DNA from: Metabacillus litoralis
GTDB taxonomy: Bacteria > Bacillota > Bacilli > Bacillales > Bacillaceae
Assembly: GCF_020524045.1 (NCBI RefSeq)
Contig: NZ_JAIVKL010000005.1
Coordinates: forward strand, 1 to 64,000
Direction of reading: 5' to 3'
DNA: 64,000 nucleotides
Shown here: piece by piece, positions 16,236 to 25,631 of the stretch
Position numbering within the stretch: position 1 is the stretch's first letter
Layout of the letters: the number at the start of each line of letters is the position of its first letter
The notes under the pieces: model-generated
What the model saw: only the letters and a program-made list of their open reading frames with translations
The model's database searches: none
What the model was told of the DNA's origin: nothing
Translations under genes and position numbers: made by a program

Positions 16236-19079
16236 ATGGAAAAAATAGCGGATAAAAAGAGTTACAAATTTCCTTTTCAAAATCCCAACCTACCTTTAGA
16301 AACAAGAGTTAATGATCTTACCTCAAGATTTACATTAGAAGAAAAGGTTCATTTAATGTGTCAATATCAGCCGGCTATTGAACGTTTGGAAATAAATGCT
16401 CATAAACAAGGTACTGAAGCTGCTCATGGCATGGCTTGGTTAGGTAAAGCAACAACTTTTCCGCAGACAATCGGATTAGCTTGCACCTGGAATCAGGAAT
16501 TAATGAAAGAAATTGGAGATGTCATAAGTACTGAGGCTAGAGCTTTTTATAAGAAAAATCCAGAGATAAATGGATTAACTTTATGGGCTCCTACAGTTGA
16601 TATGGAAAGAGATCCGCGGTGGGGAAGAACGGAAGAAGCTTATGGCGAGGATCCCTATTTAACAGGAAAGCTAACTTCCTCTCTTGTAAAAGGTATACAG
16701 GGTGACCATCCGTTTTTCTTCAAAGCGGTTGCCACATTAAAGCACTTCTTAGCAAACAATAATGAAATTGATCGTGGAAGCTGTTCAGCGAGTATTGATC
16801 CGAGAAATATGCATGAATATTATTTGAAAGCTTTTGAACTGCCTTTTAAAGAAGGTGGTGCCAACTCTATGATGACAGCTTATAATTCGATCAATGGTAC
16901 GCCAGCTATTCTTCACCCTTATGTAAAGGAAATTGTTAAAGAGCAATGGGGAATGAATGGATTTGTTGTAAGTGATGCAGCAGATTTATTAGGAGTTGTG
17001 CGTGATCATGGGTATTATGAGCACCATTATCAATCTGTGGCTGATGCCATTAAAAACGGAATTGACAGCATGACAGATGATTTTGATGAAACAACCAAGG
17101 CAATTTTTGAAGCGTTAGAAAAGAATTTAATAAAAGAAAATGATTTAGACCGTGCATTACGAAATACATTCAGGGTTCGCTTTCGTTTAGGAGAATTTGA
17201 TCCAATTGAGAATAACCCATACTCAGCTATACCTGAATCAATGATTTGTGACCAGAAACACGCTGAGGTTTCATCTCAAGCAGCTAAGGAATCGATTGTA
17301 CTATTAAAAAATGAAAACAATATATTGCCTTTAAATAAGGAAAAGTTAAACAAAGTATCAGTCATAGGACCGTTAGGAAACATTGTCTATCGAGATTGGT
17401 ATTCAGGGGATTTCCCATATTCTATTACACCTTATGATGGTATAAAAAATAAGCTAGAAGGTAAACAGGTAACATTCCATAGTGGAAATGATAAGGTTAT
17501 TTTAAAGAAAGCTAGTAAATTTATTGGCTTAGGAATGGATGAAAATAATCTCCTACTAGCAAATAAACAGAAGAAAGAAGATGCAGCAAGGTTTGAGCTT
17601 TCTGATTGGGGATGGGGTAGCTATACAGCTCGTTCACTAGATAATGGTAAGTACGTAACAAGTGCAGATGATAAAAACATAGCGGCTTCTGCTGATGAAA
17701 TATATGGATGGTTTGTAAAAGAAGTTCTTCACTTACAACCAGAAAGCCAAAACGAATTTAAACTTTCTACTTGGAATAATCAAGCAGTTGTTGAAGACGA
17801 AGATGGAAAACTGAAGATATCTGAAGACACAGATGTTACAAATTCTGTTTTACTAGAAAAAGAAATAATAGAAAATGGAATGGAAGAAGCCATTAAAGCG
17901 GCAAAAGAATCTGATGTGAGCATTGTTTTTGTTGGAAATAATCCTGTAGTTAATGGCAAGGAAGAAATGGATCGCCCGGATATTTCATTAGCTGAAGCTC
18001 AGGAACAACTCATTAAAGAAGTTTATAAAGTGAATCCTAATACAATTGTTGTTGTTATTGGAAGCTATCCATTTGCGATTAATTGGGTAGATGAACATAT
18101 TCCAGCCATTCTCTATACCTCTCATGGGGGTCAAGAGTTAGGAAATGCGATAAGTGATGTTTTATTTGGAGACTATAATCCTGCGGGTCGTTTAAATATG
18201 ACATGGTATCGCTCTGTAGATCAGTTACCTAGTATATTAGATTACGATATTATTAAAGGCAAACGAACGTATATGTATTTTGATGGTGATGAATTATACC
18301 CATTTGGTCATGGGAAATCTTATGCCAATTTTGAATATAGCGATTGTAGACTTAGTGAAAATGAAATGAATGAACATGGTGAGGTAACGGTAACAGTAAA
18401 GCTGAAAAACAATAGCACATATGCAGGTGATGAGGTTGTTCAGCTATACTTCCGTTCATTACAGTCTCGATTCAAAAGACCTCTTAAACAACTAATTGGC
18501 TTTAAACGAATCTTTATTGAAGCAGGAGAAACAAAAGAAGTAGAACTGAACGTAAAAGCAAGTGATTTAGCAGTTTGGGATGTTACTAGAGATAAGTATT
18601 GTGTTGAAACAGGAGAATATGAGTTGATGATAGGTCAATCATCAGCGGATATCATGTTACAAGAAACACTTAAGGTTAATGGTGAGATTATTCCTCCACG
18701 TAATTTGTATATCAATACAAAAGCAGAAAACTATGATGATTATCAGGATGTAGTGATCAACGAATGCAAAGAAGGTGGGCATTCTGTTCAAACAAAAGAC
18801 GGATCCTGGATGATGTACAGCGATGTAGATTTTAGTAAAGGCATACAATCTATTGAAGCTCGTGTATCAAATAACTCAGAACAAACGAAGATTGATATCC
18901 ATCTTGAACATCCTCAAGGAGAGAAAATCGGTGAAATTGTTGTTAATAATACGGGAGACAAACAAAATTGGCATACAGTAACAGGAGCTGTTCAACTAAA
19001 AGAATCTATTGAACATACTAAGGTTTATTTTGTTTGTAAGGGTGAAGTTTTAGTAAGTTACTTCCGTTTCATTGCGTAG
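16236..19079 (+). CDS. Cytoplasmic GH3 beta-glucosidase/beta-xylosidase with CBM6-like C terminus
   Basis: 947 residues and no signal peptide. The GH3 N-terminal domain contains MERDPRWGRTEEAYGEDP, KHFLANN and nucleophile Asp247 in GFVVSDAADLLG. The C-terminal domain includes SIVFVGNNPVVNGKEEMDRP and YTSHGGQELGNA. A fibronectin-III-like domain follows (about 690-800), and a beta-sandwich resembling CBM6 ends the protein (about 825-947). The likely role is removing beta-linked glucose (or xylose) from imported oligosaccharides; the surrounding enzymes favour xyloglucan fragments. A binding module on a cytoplasmic enzyme is unusual and may act in active-site shaping or oligosaccharide recognition. 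Confidence 0.88.
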   Translation: MEKIADKKSYKFPFQNPNLPLETRVNDLTSRFTLEEKVHLMCQYQPAIERLEINAHKQGTEAAHGMAWLGKATTFPQTIGLACTWNQELMKEIGDVISTEARAFYKKNPEINGLTLWAPTVDMERDPRWGRTEEAYGEDPYLTGKLTSSLVKGIQGDHPFFFKAVATLKHFLANNNEIDRGSCSASIDPRNMHEYYLKAFELPFKEGGANSMMTAYNSINGTPAILHPYVKEIVKEQWGMNGFVVSDAADLLGVVRDHGYYEHHYQSVADAIKNGIDSMTDDFDETTKAIFEALEKNLIKENDLDRALRNTFRVRFRLGEFDPIENNPYSAIPESMICDQKHAEVSSQAAKESIVLLKNENNILPLNKEKLNKVSVIGPLGNIVYRDWYSGDFPYSITPYDGIKNKLEGKQVTFHSGNDKVILKKASKFIGLGMDENNLLLANKQKKEDAARFELSDWGWGSYTARSLDNGKYVTSADDKNIAASADEIYGWFVKEVLHLQPESQNEFKLSTWNNQAVVEDEDGKLKISEDTDVTNSVLLEKEIIENGMEEAIKAAKESDVSIVFVGNNPVVNGKEEMDRPDISLAEAQEQLIKEVYKVNPNTIVVVIGSYPFAINWVDEHIPAILYTSHGGQELGNAISDVLFGDYNPAGRLNMTWYRSVDQLPSILDYDIIKGKRTYMYFDGDELYPFGHGKSYANFEYSDCRLSENEMNEHGEVTVTVKLKNNSTYAGDEVVQLYFRSLQSRFKRPLKQLIGFKRIFIEAGETKEVELNVKASDLAVWDVTRDKYCVETGEYELMIGQSSADIMLQETLKVNGEIIPPRNLYINTKAENYDDYQDVVINECKEGGHSVQTKDGSWMMYSDVDFSKGIQSIEARVSNNSEQTKIDIHLEHPQGEKIGEIVVNNTGDKQNWHTVTGAVQLKESIEHTKVYFVCKGEVLVSYFRFIA

Positions 19080-19110
19080 TCAAAGTAAGGGTGTTTTCTA
19101 TTAACATGAA

Positions 19111-19149
19111 AAGGTCAGGCTGGCAGTTGGTGCTAACTGACCTTTTTTT
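19111..19149 (+). terminator. Terminator after the GH3 gene
   Basis: Eight-base outer arms (19111-19118 and 19137-19144), with further pairing between GGCAG and GTGCT-type bases inside, followed by a run of T residues (19143-19149). A MITE begins a few bases later. Confidence 0.8.
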
Positions 19150-19154
19150 AGAAA

Positions 19155-19291
19155 AGCTATTATCGTAAACTATGTTGTTTTTAGGAACTGAAGGAAACAA
19201 CACTATATTAATCTAGTGGCATCTTTTCTTCTAGAATCGTTCTTTTTATGAGAAAAAAACTCAATTAGTAACAATCTTTCAGAAAAGAGCC
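19155..19291. mobile_element. MITE-like element before the GH95 gene (reverse orientation)
   Basis: Right end ...AGAAAAGAGCC is the reverse complement of GGCTCTTTTCT; the left end AGCTATTATCGTAAAC is a decayed form of the other terminus. The core CTAGTGGCATCTTTTCTTC is the family core reversed. Flanks TTTAGAAA (19147-19154) and TTTGGAAA (19292-19299) agree at 7 of 8 bases. The element ends about 20 bases before the GH95 start, next to its ribosome binding site. Confidence 0.75.
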
Positions 19292-19310
19292 TTTGGAAAA
19301 ATGGGGTGAA

Positions 19311-21662
19311 ATGATGACGAATGCTAATAATAAGGATTTGAAATTATGGTATAAAGTTCCTGCAGCAAAGTGGGAGGAAGCACTGCCTTTAGGAAATGGT
19401 CGATTAGGAGCAATGGTGTTTGGAGATGCAAAGGTTGAAAAAATTCAATTGAATGAAGATACGTTGTGGTCGGGGGAACCCGGTCAAAAAATCAATAAAG
19501 ATGCTAAACATACTTTGGAAAAAGCAAGAGAGCTTATTTTTAAAGGGAAAAATGTTGAAGCTGAACAGCTAATAGAAAAGAAGATGGTTGGAGAAGATTG
19601 TGAAGCTTATCAGCCTTTAGGTGATGTCATTATTGAACATATAAACGAAGGCGATGTGGAATATTTACGGCGTGAACTTGATTTGCAAACAGCTGTTGCA
19701 CAAACGGAATATAAGATAAGTGATGTTACGTATAGAAGAGAAACCTTTGTTAGTCACCCCGATCAGGTTTTAGTAGTAAGGGTAAAGGCCTTTGGTCAAG
19801 AATCTTCTCCAATTCGTTTAAGAATACACCTGAATTCATTACATCCTCATGTGATTAACGAAGGGAAAGATAAGTCTCTTATTTTGAGTGGGAAAAGTCC
19901 AATTTCCGTAAAAAATCCTGGTGAAATTTTATATGACGATCATCGAGGTTTAAAATTTCAAGTTCATATACAAGGGCAGTCGGAAAAGGGTGAAGTATCT
20001 ATTACAGATGGGGCTCTTGAGATATCCGGTGAAAATGAAGTGATGTTACTACTAACAGCGAAAACGAATTTTATAACCTTTCATGAGGTGCCAAAATCGG
20101 ATTTATCATCTATTGAAACTCAATGCCAGAATATCCTTTTCAACGCCAAAATTAAGGGATATGAAAAATTAAAGAATGTCCATATACAAGATTACCAAAG
20201 TTTGTTTAATCGAGTCTCTCTCTCATTAGACACGGAGCACCACTATGAAAAACTTCCTACAAATGAAAGGCTAGAAATCTATAAAAACAGACAAGACGAT
20301 TTATCTCTTGAAGCATTGTATTTTCAATATGGTCGTTATTTATTAATTTCCTCATCAAGACCAGGCACTCAGGCAGCAAATCTTCAAGGAATTTGGAATC
20401 CGTTTATTCAGCCTCCATGGAATAGTGATTATACAACGAATATAAATACGGAAATGAATTATTGGATAGCAGAAGTTTGTAACTTAACAGAATGCCACGA
20501 TCCTCTTTTTGATTTAATAGAAGATTTGAACATTACGGGTAAAAGTACTGCCAAAGAATTATATGGTGCGAGAGGCTTTGCCGTTCACCATAATGTTGAT
20601 TTATGGAGGATGTCTACACCATCTTCGGGTCAAGCTTCTTGGGCTTTTTGGCCAATGGCAGGAGTATGGCTGGCAAGTCATTTATGGGAGCATTATCTGT
20701 TCACACTTGATCATGCATTCTTAGAAGAAAAAGCGTATCCATTAATGAAAGATGCTGCACAATTTTGCTTGGATTGGTTAATAGAAGGACCTGATGGATA
20801 TCTAGTCACAAACCCTTCCACATCACCGGAAAATAAATTTCTCACCGATGATGGTCAACCAACAGCTGTATCTTATGCTTCCACAATGGATATGACGTTA
20901 ATTAGAGAGCTATTTCAAAACTGCATACAGAGTTGCAAACTATTAACGATTGAAGATGACTTTCTTGAAGAACTGTCAGGTGCTATAGAACGGTTAGTCC
21001 CCTTCATAATAAACAAAGATGGACGATTGCAAGAATGGATAGAAAATTTCCCAGAGCATGAACCTGGTCATCGACATGTATCACATTTATATGGACTTTA
21101 CCCAGGCAATCAAATTAATAGTAATCAAACACCAAACTTAGTTGAAGCTGCAAGAAATTCCTTAACATACCGCTTACAACATGGTGGAGGACACACAGGG
21201 TGGAGCTGTGCTTGGCTCATCAATTTATTTGCTCGCCTTTATGATGAACATAATGCACATTTCTATTTGCAAACGCTATTAGCACGATCTACTCATCCTA
21301 ATTTATTTGATGATCATCCACCATTCCAAATTGATGGTAATTTTGGTGGGACATCTGGAATGGCTGAAATGTTGGTTCAAAGCCATTTAGGTGAAATTAA
21401 ATTACTACCTGCATTACCAGCTGCTTGGAAAAATGGCAAGGTAAGGGGATTAAAAGCAAGAGGAGGATTTGAAGTAACTATTGAATGGGCTGATGGAGAA
21501 CTAAAAATAGCAGAAATCATGTCTACTAAACAAAATAATGTAAGGGTTTCCTATAAAAATAAAGTAATAAAGATTGAATCGAAAGAAGGGACCTTTGTTA
21601 CGACCAATCAAGTAAAAATAGAAAGTCATTCAAAAATAAAAGTTTCATTAGTTGAAGAATAA
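19311..21662 (+). CDS. GH95 alpha-L-fucosidase family enzyme
   Basis: About 783 residues. The frame is open from a TTG at 19293, but that codon lies in the MITE-flanking duplication. The ATG pair at 19311/19314, just after GGGGTG, is the likelier start. Features of GH95 are clear: LPLGNGRLGAMVFG and LNEDTLWSGEPG near the N terminus, NTEMNYWIAEVCNL, FAVHHNVDLWR, HVSHLYGLYPGNQI, GGGHTGWSCAW and DDHPPFQIDGNFGGTSGMAE near the C terminus. No signal peptide. GH95 enzymes remove alpha-1,2-linked fucose, the linkage in plant fucogalactoxyloglucan; some members act on alpha-galactose instead. It is followed 25 bases on by a GH42 enzyme. Confidence 0.9.
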   Translation: MMTNANNKDLKLWYKVPAAKWEEALPLGNGRLGAMVFGDAKVEKIQLNEDTLWSGEPGQKINKDAKHTLEKARELIFKGKNVEAEQLIEKKMVGEDCEAYQPLGDVIIEHINEGDVEYLRRELDLQTAVAQTEYKISDVTYRRETFVSHPDQVLVVRVKAFGQESSPIRLRIHLNSLHPHVINEGKDKSLILSGKSPISVKNPGEILYDDHRGLKFQVHIQGQSEKGEVSITDGALEISGENEVMLLLTAKTNFITFHEVPKSDLSSIETQCQNILFNAKIKGYEKLKNVHIQDYQSLFNRVSLSLDTEHHYEKLPTNERLEIYKNRQDDLSLEALYFQYGRYLLISSSRPGTQAANLQGIWNPFIQPPWNSDYTTNINTEMNYWIAEVCNLTECHDPLFDLIEDLNITGKSTAKELYGARGFAVHHNVDLWRMSTPSSGQASWAFWPMAGVWLASHLWEHYLFTLDHAFLEEKAYPLMKDAAQFCLDWLIEGPDGYLVTNPSTSPENKFLTDDGQPTAVSYASTMDMTLIRELFQNCIQSCKLLTIEDDFLEELSGAIERLVPFIINKDGRLQEWIENFPEHEPGHRHVSHLYGLYPGNQINSNQTPNLVEAARNSLTYRLQHGGGHTGWSCAWLINLFARLYDEHNAHFYLQTLLARSTHPNLFDDHPPFQIDGNFGGTSGMAEMLVQSHLGEIKLLPALPAAWKNGKVRGLKARGGFEVTIEWADGELKIAEIMSTKQNNVRVSYKNKVIKIESKEGTFVTTNQVKIESHSKIKVSLVEE

Positions 21663-21687
21663 ATTAACGTGAATAGGAGGAAATAGG

Positions 21688-23721
21688 ATGATTAGTACAA
21701 AAATCCCGAAAATGATTTATGGTGGAGATTATAACCCGGAACAATATGACCGTGAAACGATGAATGAAGATATAAGAATGTTTAAAAGCGCAAAAATTGA
21801 TTTTGTTCGAGTGAATATTTTTGCATGGGCAAAATCTCAGAAGGATGAAGTTTCTTATGATTTTCAATGGCTAGATGAAGTAATTGATACGTTATATGAA
21901 AATGAAATCAAAGTTGGAATTGGAACAGGTACAGCCGCTCATCCAGCATGGCTTGCAAAGAAGTATCCTGATGTTCTTCGAACTGAATTTGACGGAAAGA
22001 AACGGAAATTTGGAGGGAGGCATAATTCATGTCCAAATAGTCTCACCTATCAAAAATATGCTTCTTTATTTGTGAAGAAACTTGTTGAACGCTATCAAAA
22101 GCATCCGGCTGTACTACTTTGGAATATTTCCAATGAATGGGGTGGGGCTTGCTATTGTGAAAATTGTGAGAAAGCCTTCCGTGTTTGGCTTAAAGAAAAA
22201 TACCGTACATTAGATCATGTGAATAAAGCTTGGAACACAACGTTTTGGGGACACACGTTTTATGATTGGGACGAGATTGTCACACCAAATCTTCTTAGTG
22301 AGCATTTTGGAGAAAGACACACAATGTTCCAAGGCATTTCATTAGATTATGCACGTTTTAATTCTGATAGTATGTTAGAATGCCATAAAATGGAGTATGA
22401 TATTATTAAGAAATCTATACCAGATACCATTGTAACAACAAATATAATGGGTGCTTATAAACCACTAGACTATCAAAAGTGGGCCCCATATATGGATGTT
22501 ATCGCATGGGATAATTATCCTTCTATTGACACACCTACTAGCTATACAGCGATGATGCATGACTTGATGCGAGGTTTGAAAAATGGAGAACCATTTATGT
22601 TAATGGAGCAAACACCAAGTCAGCAAAATTGGCAGCCATATAATGCCTTAAAACGTCCAGGTGTCATGCGTTTGTGGAGCTATCAAGCAGTTGCCCATGG
22701 CTCTGATACCGTATTGTTTTTTCAAATGAGGCGATCAAGTGGAGCGTGTGAAAAATTCCATGGGGCAGTTATTGACCATGTTGGCCATGAACATACACGA
22801 GTTTTCAAAGAAGTAGCGGAGCTTGGAAAAGAACTTGACCAATTATCTAATACTCTATTAAATTCAAGAGTACAATCAAGAGTTGCGATTGTATTTGATT
22901 GGGATAATTGGTGGGCAGTTGAATACTCATCAGGTCCATCTATATCTTTGAAATATGTAGATGAAGTTCATAAATACTATAAGGCTTTGTTTGATCGAAA
23001 TATTCAGGTAGATATGATCGGTGTTCAAGAGGATCTAAGTCAATATGAAGTTGTGATCGCCCCTGTTTTATACATGGTTAAGCCGGGATATGCAAAGAAG
23101 ATTGAAGATTTTGTAGAAAAAGGTGGGACATTTTTAACCACCTTCCTTAGCGGGATTGTGGATGAAAATGATCTGGTCACTTTAGGTGGTTATCCTGGTG
23201 AATTGCGTCATGTACTTGGAATATGGTCAGAGGAAATCGATGCACTTGCTCCAGAGCATACAAATAAAATTGTCATGGAAAAAGAATATGGGCTCTTAAA
23301 GGATGTGTATTCTTGCTCTTTATTATTCGATCTTATTCACTCGGAGGGTGCAGAGGTCATTGCTACCTATGGAGAGGATTTTTATCAGGGCCGTCCAGTT
23401 GTAACGAAGAATAAATTTGGTAAAGGGCAAGCATGGTATGTTGCATCAAGTCCTGATGATGCTTTTTTACAAGGACTAATAAACGAAATGATTAAGGAAA
23501 AAGGAATAAGAAATGATTTCTCAGGGAATGAGCCTGGTGTTGAAATAACAAAACGTATTAAAGGCGATAAAACCTACGTATTTGTTTTAAACCATAATAG
23601 TGATACTGTTCATATTGAGCTTCCTTCTGTAACTGGTTTAAATTTGTTAACAGGAGAAGAGGTCTTTCAATCAATTGAATTAGCTTCCTATGATGTAGCA
23701 ATTATCGAGCAGAGTAAATGA
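21688..23721 (+). CDS. GH42 beta-galactosidase
   Basis: 677 residues, cytoplasmic. The N terminus MIYGGDYNPEQ is typical of GH42. Acid/base Glu150 lies in NISNEWGG and nucleophile Glu307 in LMEQTPSQQNWQ. Cysteines in HNSCPNS and GGACYCENC fit the family's zinc cluster. A trimerisation (GATase-like) domain follows (about 400-610), then a small C-terminal beta domain. Preceded by GGAGG. Between a fucosidase and a transporter regulator, it would remove the beta-galactose exposed after defucosylation of xyloglucan oligosaccharides; galactan side chains are another possible source. Confidence 0.93.
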   Translation: MISTKIPKMIYGGDYNPEQYDRETMNEDIRMFKSAKIDFVRVNIFAWAKSQKDEVSYDFQWLDEVIDTLYENEIKVGIGTGTAAHPAWLAKKYPDVLRTEFDGKKRKFGGRHNSCPNSLTYQKYASLFVKKLVERYQKHPAVLLWNISNEWGGACYCENCEKAFRVWLKEKYRTLDHVNKAWNTTFWGHTFYDWDEIVTPNLLSEHFGERHTMFQGISLDYARFNSDSMLECHKMEYDIIKKSIPDTIVTTNIMGAYKPLDYQKWAPYMDVIAWDNYPSIDTPTSYTAMMHDLMRGLKNGEPFMLMEQTPSQQNWQPYNALKRPGVMRLWSYQAVAHGSDTVLFFQMRRSSGACEKFHGAVIDHVGHEHTRVFKEVAELGKELDQLSNTLLNSRVQSRVAIVFDWDNWWAVEYSSGPSISLKYVDEVHKYYKALFDRNIQVDMIGVQEDLSQYEVVIAPVLYMVKPGYAKKIEDFVEKGGTFLTTFLSGIVDENDLVTLGGYPGELRHVLGIWSEEIDALAPEHTNKIVMEKEYGLLKDVYSCSLLFDLIHSEGAEVIATYGEDFYQGRPVVTKNKFGKGQAWYVASSPDDAFLQGLINEMIKEKGIRNDFSGNEPGVEITKRIKGDKTYVFVLNHNSDTVHIELPSVTGLNLLTGEEVFQSIELASYDVAIIEQSK

Positions 23722-23726
23722 CTATG

Positions 23727-23760
23727 AAGAGGCTATTTTTTTCAAGCCTCTTTATCTCCT
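23727..23760 (+). terminator. Terminator after the GH42 gene
   Basis: Arms AAGAGGCT (23727-23734) and AGCCTCTT (23745-23752) with a T-rich loop and a moderately T-rich tail. Confidence 0.65.
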
Positions 23761-23804
23761 AAACTTTTTATCGTTATTCCTAAATATTAAATCAAAAATA
23801 AAAA

Positions 23805-23818
23805 TTAAAGCGTTTACA
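23805..23818 (-). promoter_or_regulatory. cre box before the second YesM/YesN operon
   Basis: On the minus strand TGTAAACGCTTTAA matches 13 of 14 cre positions. It ends 25 bases before the kinase ATG. It would place the regulator of the oligosaccharide transporter itself under catabolite control. Confidence 0.6.
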
Positions 23819-23843
23819 TTGCGGATCTTGGCGGTGGTATTTT

Positions 23844-25631
23844 ATGAATCGTTTAAAAAATTATTTTAATAATATGAAGCTTCATTCAAAGCTAGTATTT
23901 TCCTTTGTCATAGCCGTTATTATTCCGCTGCTTATCGTTGGAACCTTTTTAACCCATGAATTAAGATCAAATGCCCTCATTGATGCAAAAGAACAAGTAT
24001 CTTCTGATTTAGAAAGAGTAAAAAAGCGTACTGCCGAGACGTTAGAAAAGGCGATCTATGTATCAAATAATTTAACATTAGATACTGAACTTAAAGAAAT
24101 CCTTAATACGGAATATAAAACGATTCAAGAAGTTGTTTCTACATACAATAGCTATCATAAATTTGAAGAGTATCTTGAGACATTTAGTGAAATTTCAAAT
24201 ATACGTGTTTACACAAAGAATGAAACAATGTTAAATAATTGGAGATTTATTCCTGAGACATTTATAGAAGATAAATTTTGGTATCATTCAGCCAAAGATA
24301 CGAATGGATTGATCGGCTGGTATTATATACAAGATGAAACTAAATATAATGAAAAATACTTAAGTTTAGTTAGAAATATAAATTATACCGATTATAAACT
24401 CAATGCTCTTTTAGTGATTAATGTGAACAATAATCACCTATACGATATGCTCAGTCAAGAACGAACACCGGTTATGATTATCGATGATAATAACTATATT
24501 GCTGTTTCAAACCGTAGTGAATTTATTGGCAAAAAGTTAAATGAAGTTGTAAATATTGATCTCCCTCCTAATGAATGGTCAGGTTCTATTACTGGGATGG
24601 TTGATGGAGAGGAATCTGAAGTTCTTGTTGATATTTTATTACCTGAAATTAGTTCAAATAAACTTAGATTTGTCTCTGTTATACCTCAGAAAGTCATTAT
24701 GGAGGATGCGAATAAATTTCTCGGTCTTGGATTGATTGTTATTGTCATTAGTTTAGTTATTGCCATACTATTAATCTCTTTTTTCTCAAAACTTCTATCA
24801 AAAAGAATTCTTAAATTAGGGGAACAGATTGATATTGTATCTGAAGGAAATTTAAACGTCTATATACAAGTTGATGGGGAAGATGAGATCGGACTATTAT
24901 CTTATCAATTAAATTATATGGTTAAAAATATTAAAGAATTAATCGACGAAGTAGATAAGGCTCATAGAAGAAATAATATCCTGGAAAAGCGTCAACAGGA
25001 AATTAAGTTAAAAATGATGGCGAGTCAAATTAACCCACATTTTCTTTTTAATGCGTTAGAATCGATCAGAATGAAAGCCCATATGAAGGGTGAAAGAGAA
25101 ATCGCAGGTGTGGTGAAGTTGCTAGGTAAATTAATGAGAAAAAGCATATCTGTTACAGGTGAAATGGTCACGCTACAAAGTGAAATTGAATTGGTTACAT
25201 GTTATTTAGAAATTCAAAAATTCCGTTATGGTGATCGTTTATCTTACTCATTAACTATTGATCCTTTGTCTGAGGGGATTTATATTCATCCTCTTATCAT
25301 TCAACCTCTTGTAGAAAATAGTGTTCTTCATGGTCTCGAAGATAAATCACTCGAGGGACGAGTAGAAATTATCACAAAGGTGATAGATGATGAATTACAT
25401 GTATGCGTGTCTGATAATGGAAATGGCATTGCTGAGGAAAAGTTACAATCAATAAATAATGCATTAGAAAATATAGAAGATAATAGAGCAAATAGAATTG
25501 GGTTAGTTAATGTTCATCAAAGACTTATACTTACGTTTGGAAAGAGAAGTGGCTTAACAATAAAAAGCCAACCTAATATTGGGACAGAGGTTGCATTTGT
25601 CATACCAGTAAGGGGGAGTGAACATGTATAA
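23844..25631 (+). CDS. YesM-type sensor histidine kinase
   Basis: 595 residues. TM1 at about 17-35, a large extracytoplasmic dCache-like sensor to about 285, TM2 at about 292-313, HAMP, then a His_kinase domain with NPHFLFNALES (His399) and a HATPase_c domain (QPLVENSVLHGLED, DNGNGI, GLVNVHQRL). It overlaps the regulator gene by 8 bases when the latter starts at 25624. Lying just upstream of an LplABC-type transporter, it probably senses an oligosaccharide released by the surface endoglucanase; that ligand is an inference. Confidence 0.92.
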   Translation: MNRLKNYFNNMKLHSKLVFSFVIAVIIPLLIVGTFLTHELRSNALIDAKEQVSSDLERVKKRTAETLEKAIYVSNNLTLDTELKEILNTEYKTIQEVVSTYNSYHKFEEYLETFSEISNIRVYTKNETMLNNWRFIPETFIEDKFWYHSAKDTNGLIGWYYIQDETKYNEKYLSLVRNINYTDYKLNALLVINVNNNHLYDMLSQERTPVMIIDDNNYIAVSNRSEFIGKKLNEVVNIDLPPNEWSGSITGMVDGEESEVLVDILLPEISSNKLRFVSVIPQKVIMEDANKFLGLGLIVIVISLVIAILLISFFSKLLSKRILKLGEQIDIVSEGNLNVYIQVDGEDEIGLLSYQLNYMVKNIKELIDEVDKAHRRNNILEKRQQEIKLKMMASQINPHFLFNALESIRMKAHMKGEREIAGVVKLLGKLMRKSISVTGEMVTLQSEIELVTCYLEIQKFRYGDRLSYSLTIDPLSEGIYIHPLIIQPLVENSVLHGLEDKSLEGRVEIITKVIDDELHVCVSDNGNGIAEEKLQSINNALENIEDNRANRIGLVNVHQRLILTFGKRSGLTIKSQPNIGTEVAFVIPVRGSEHV

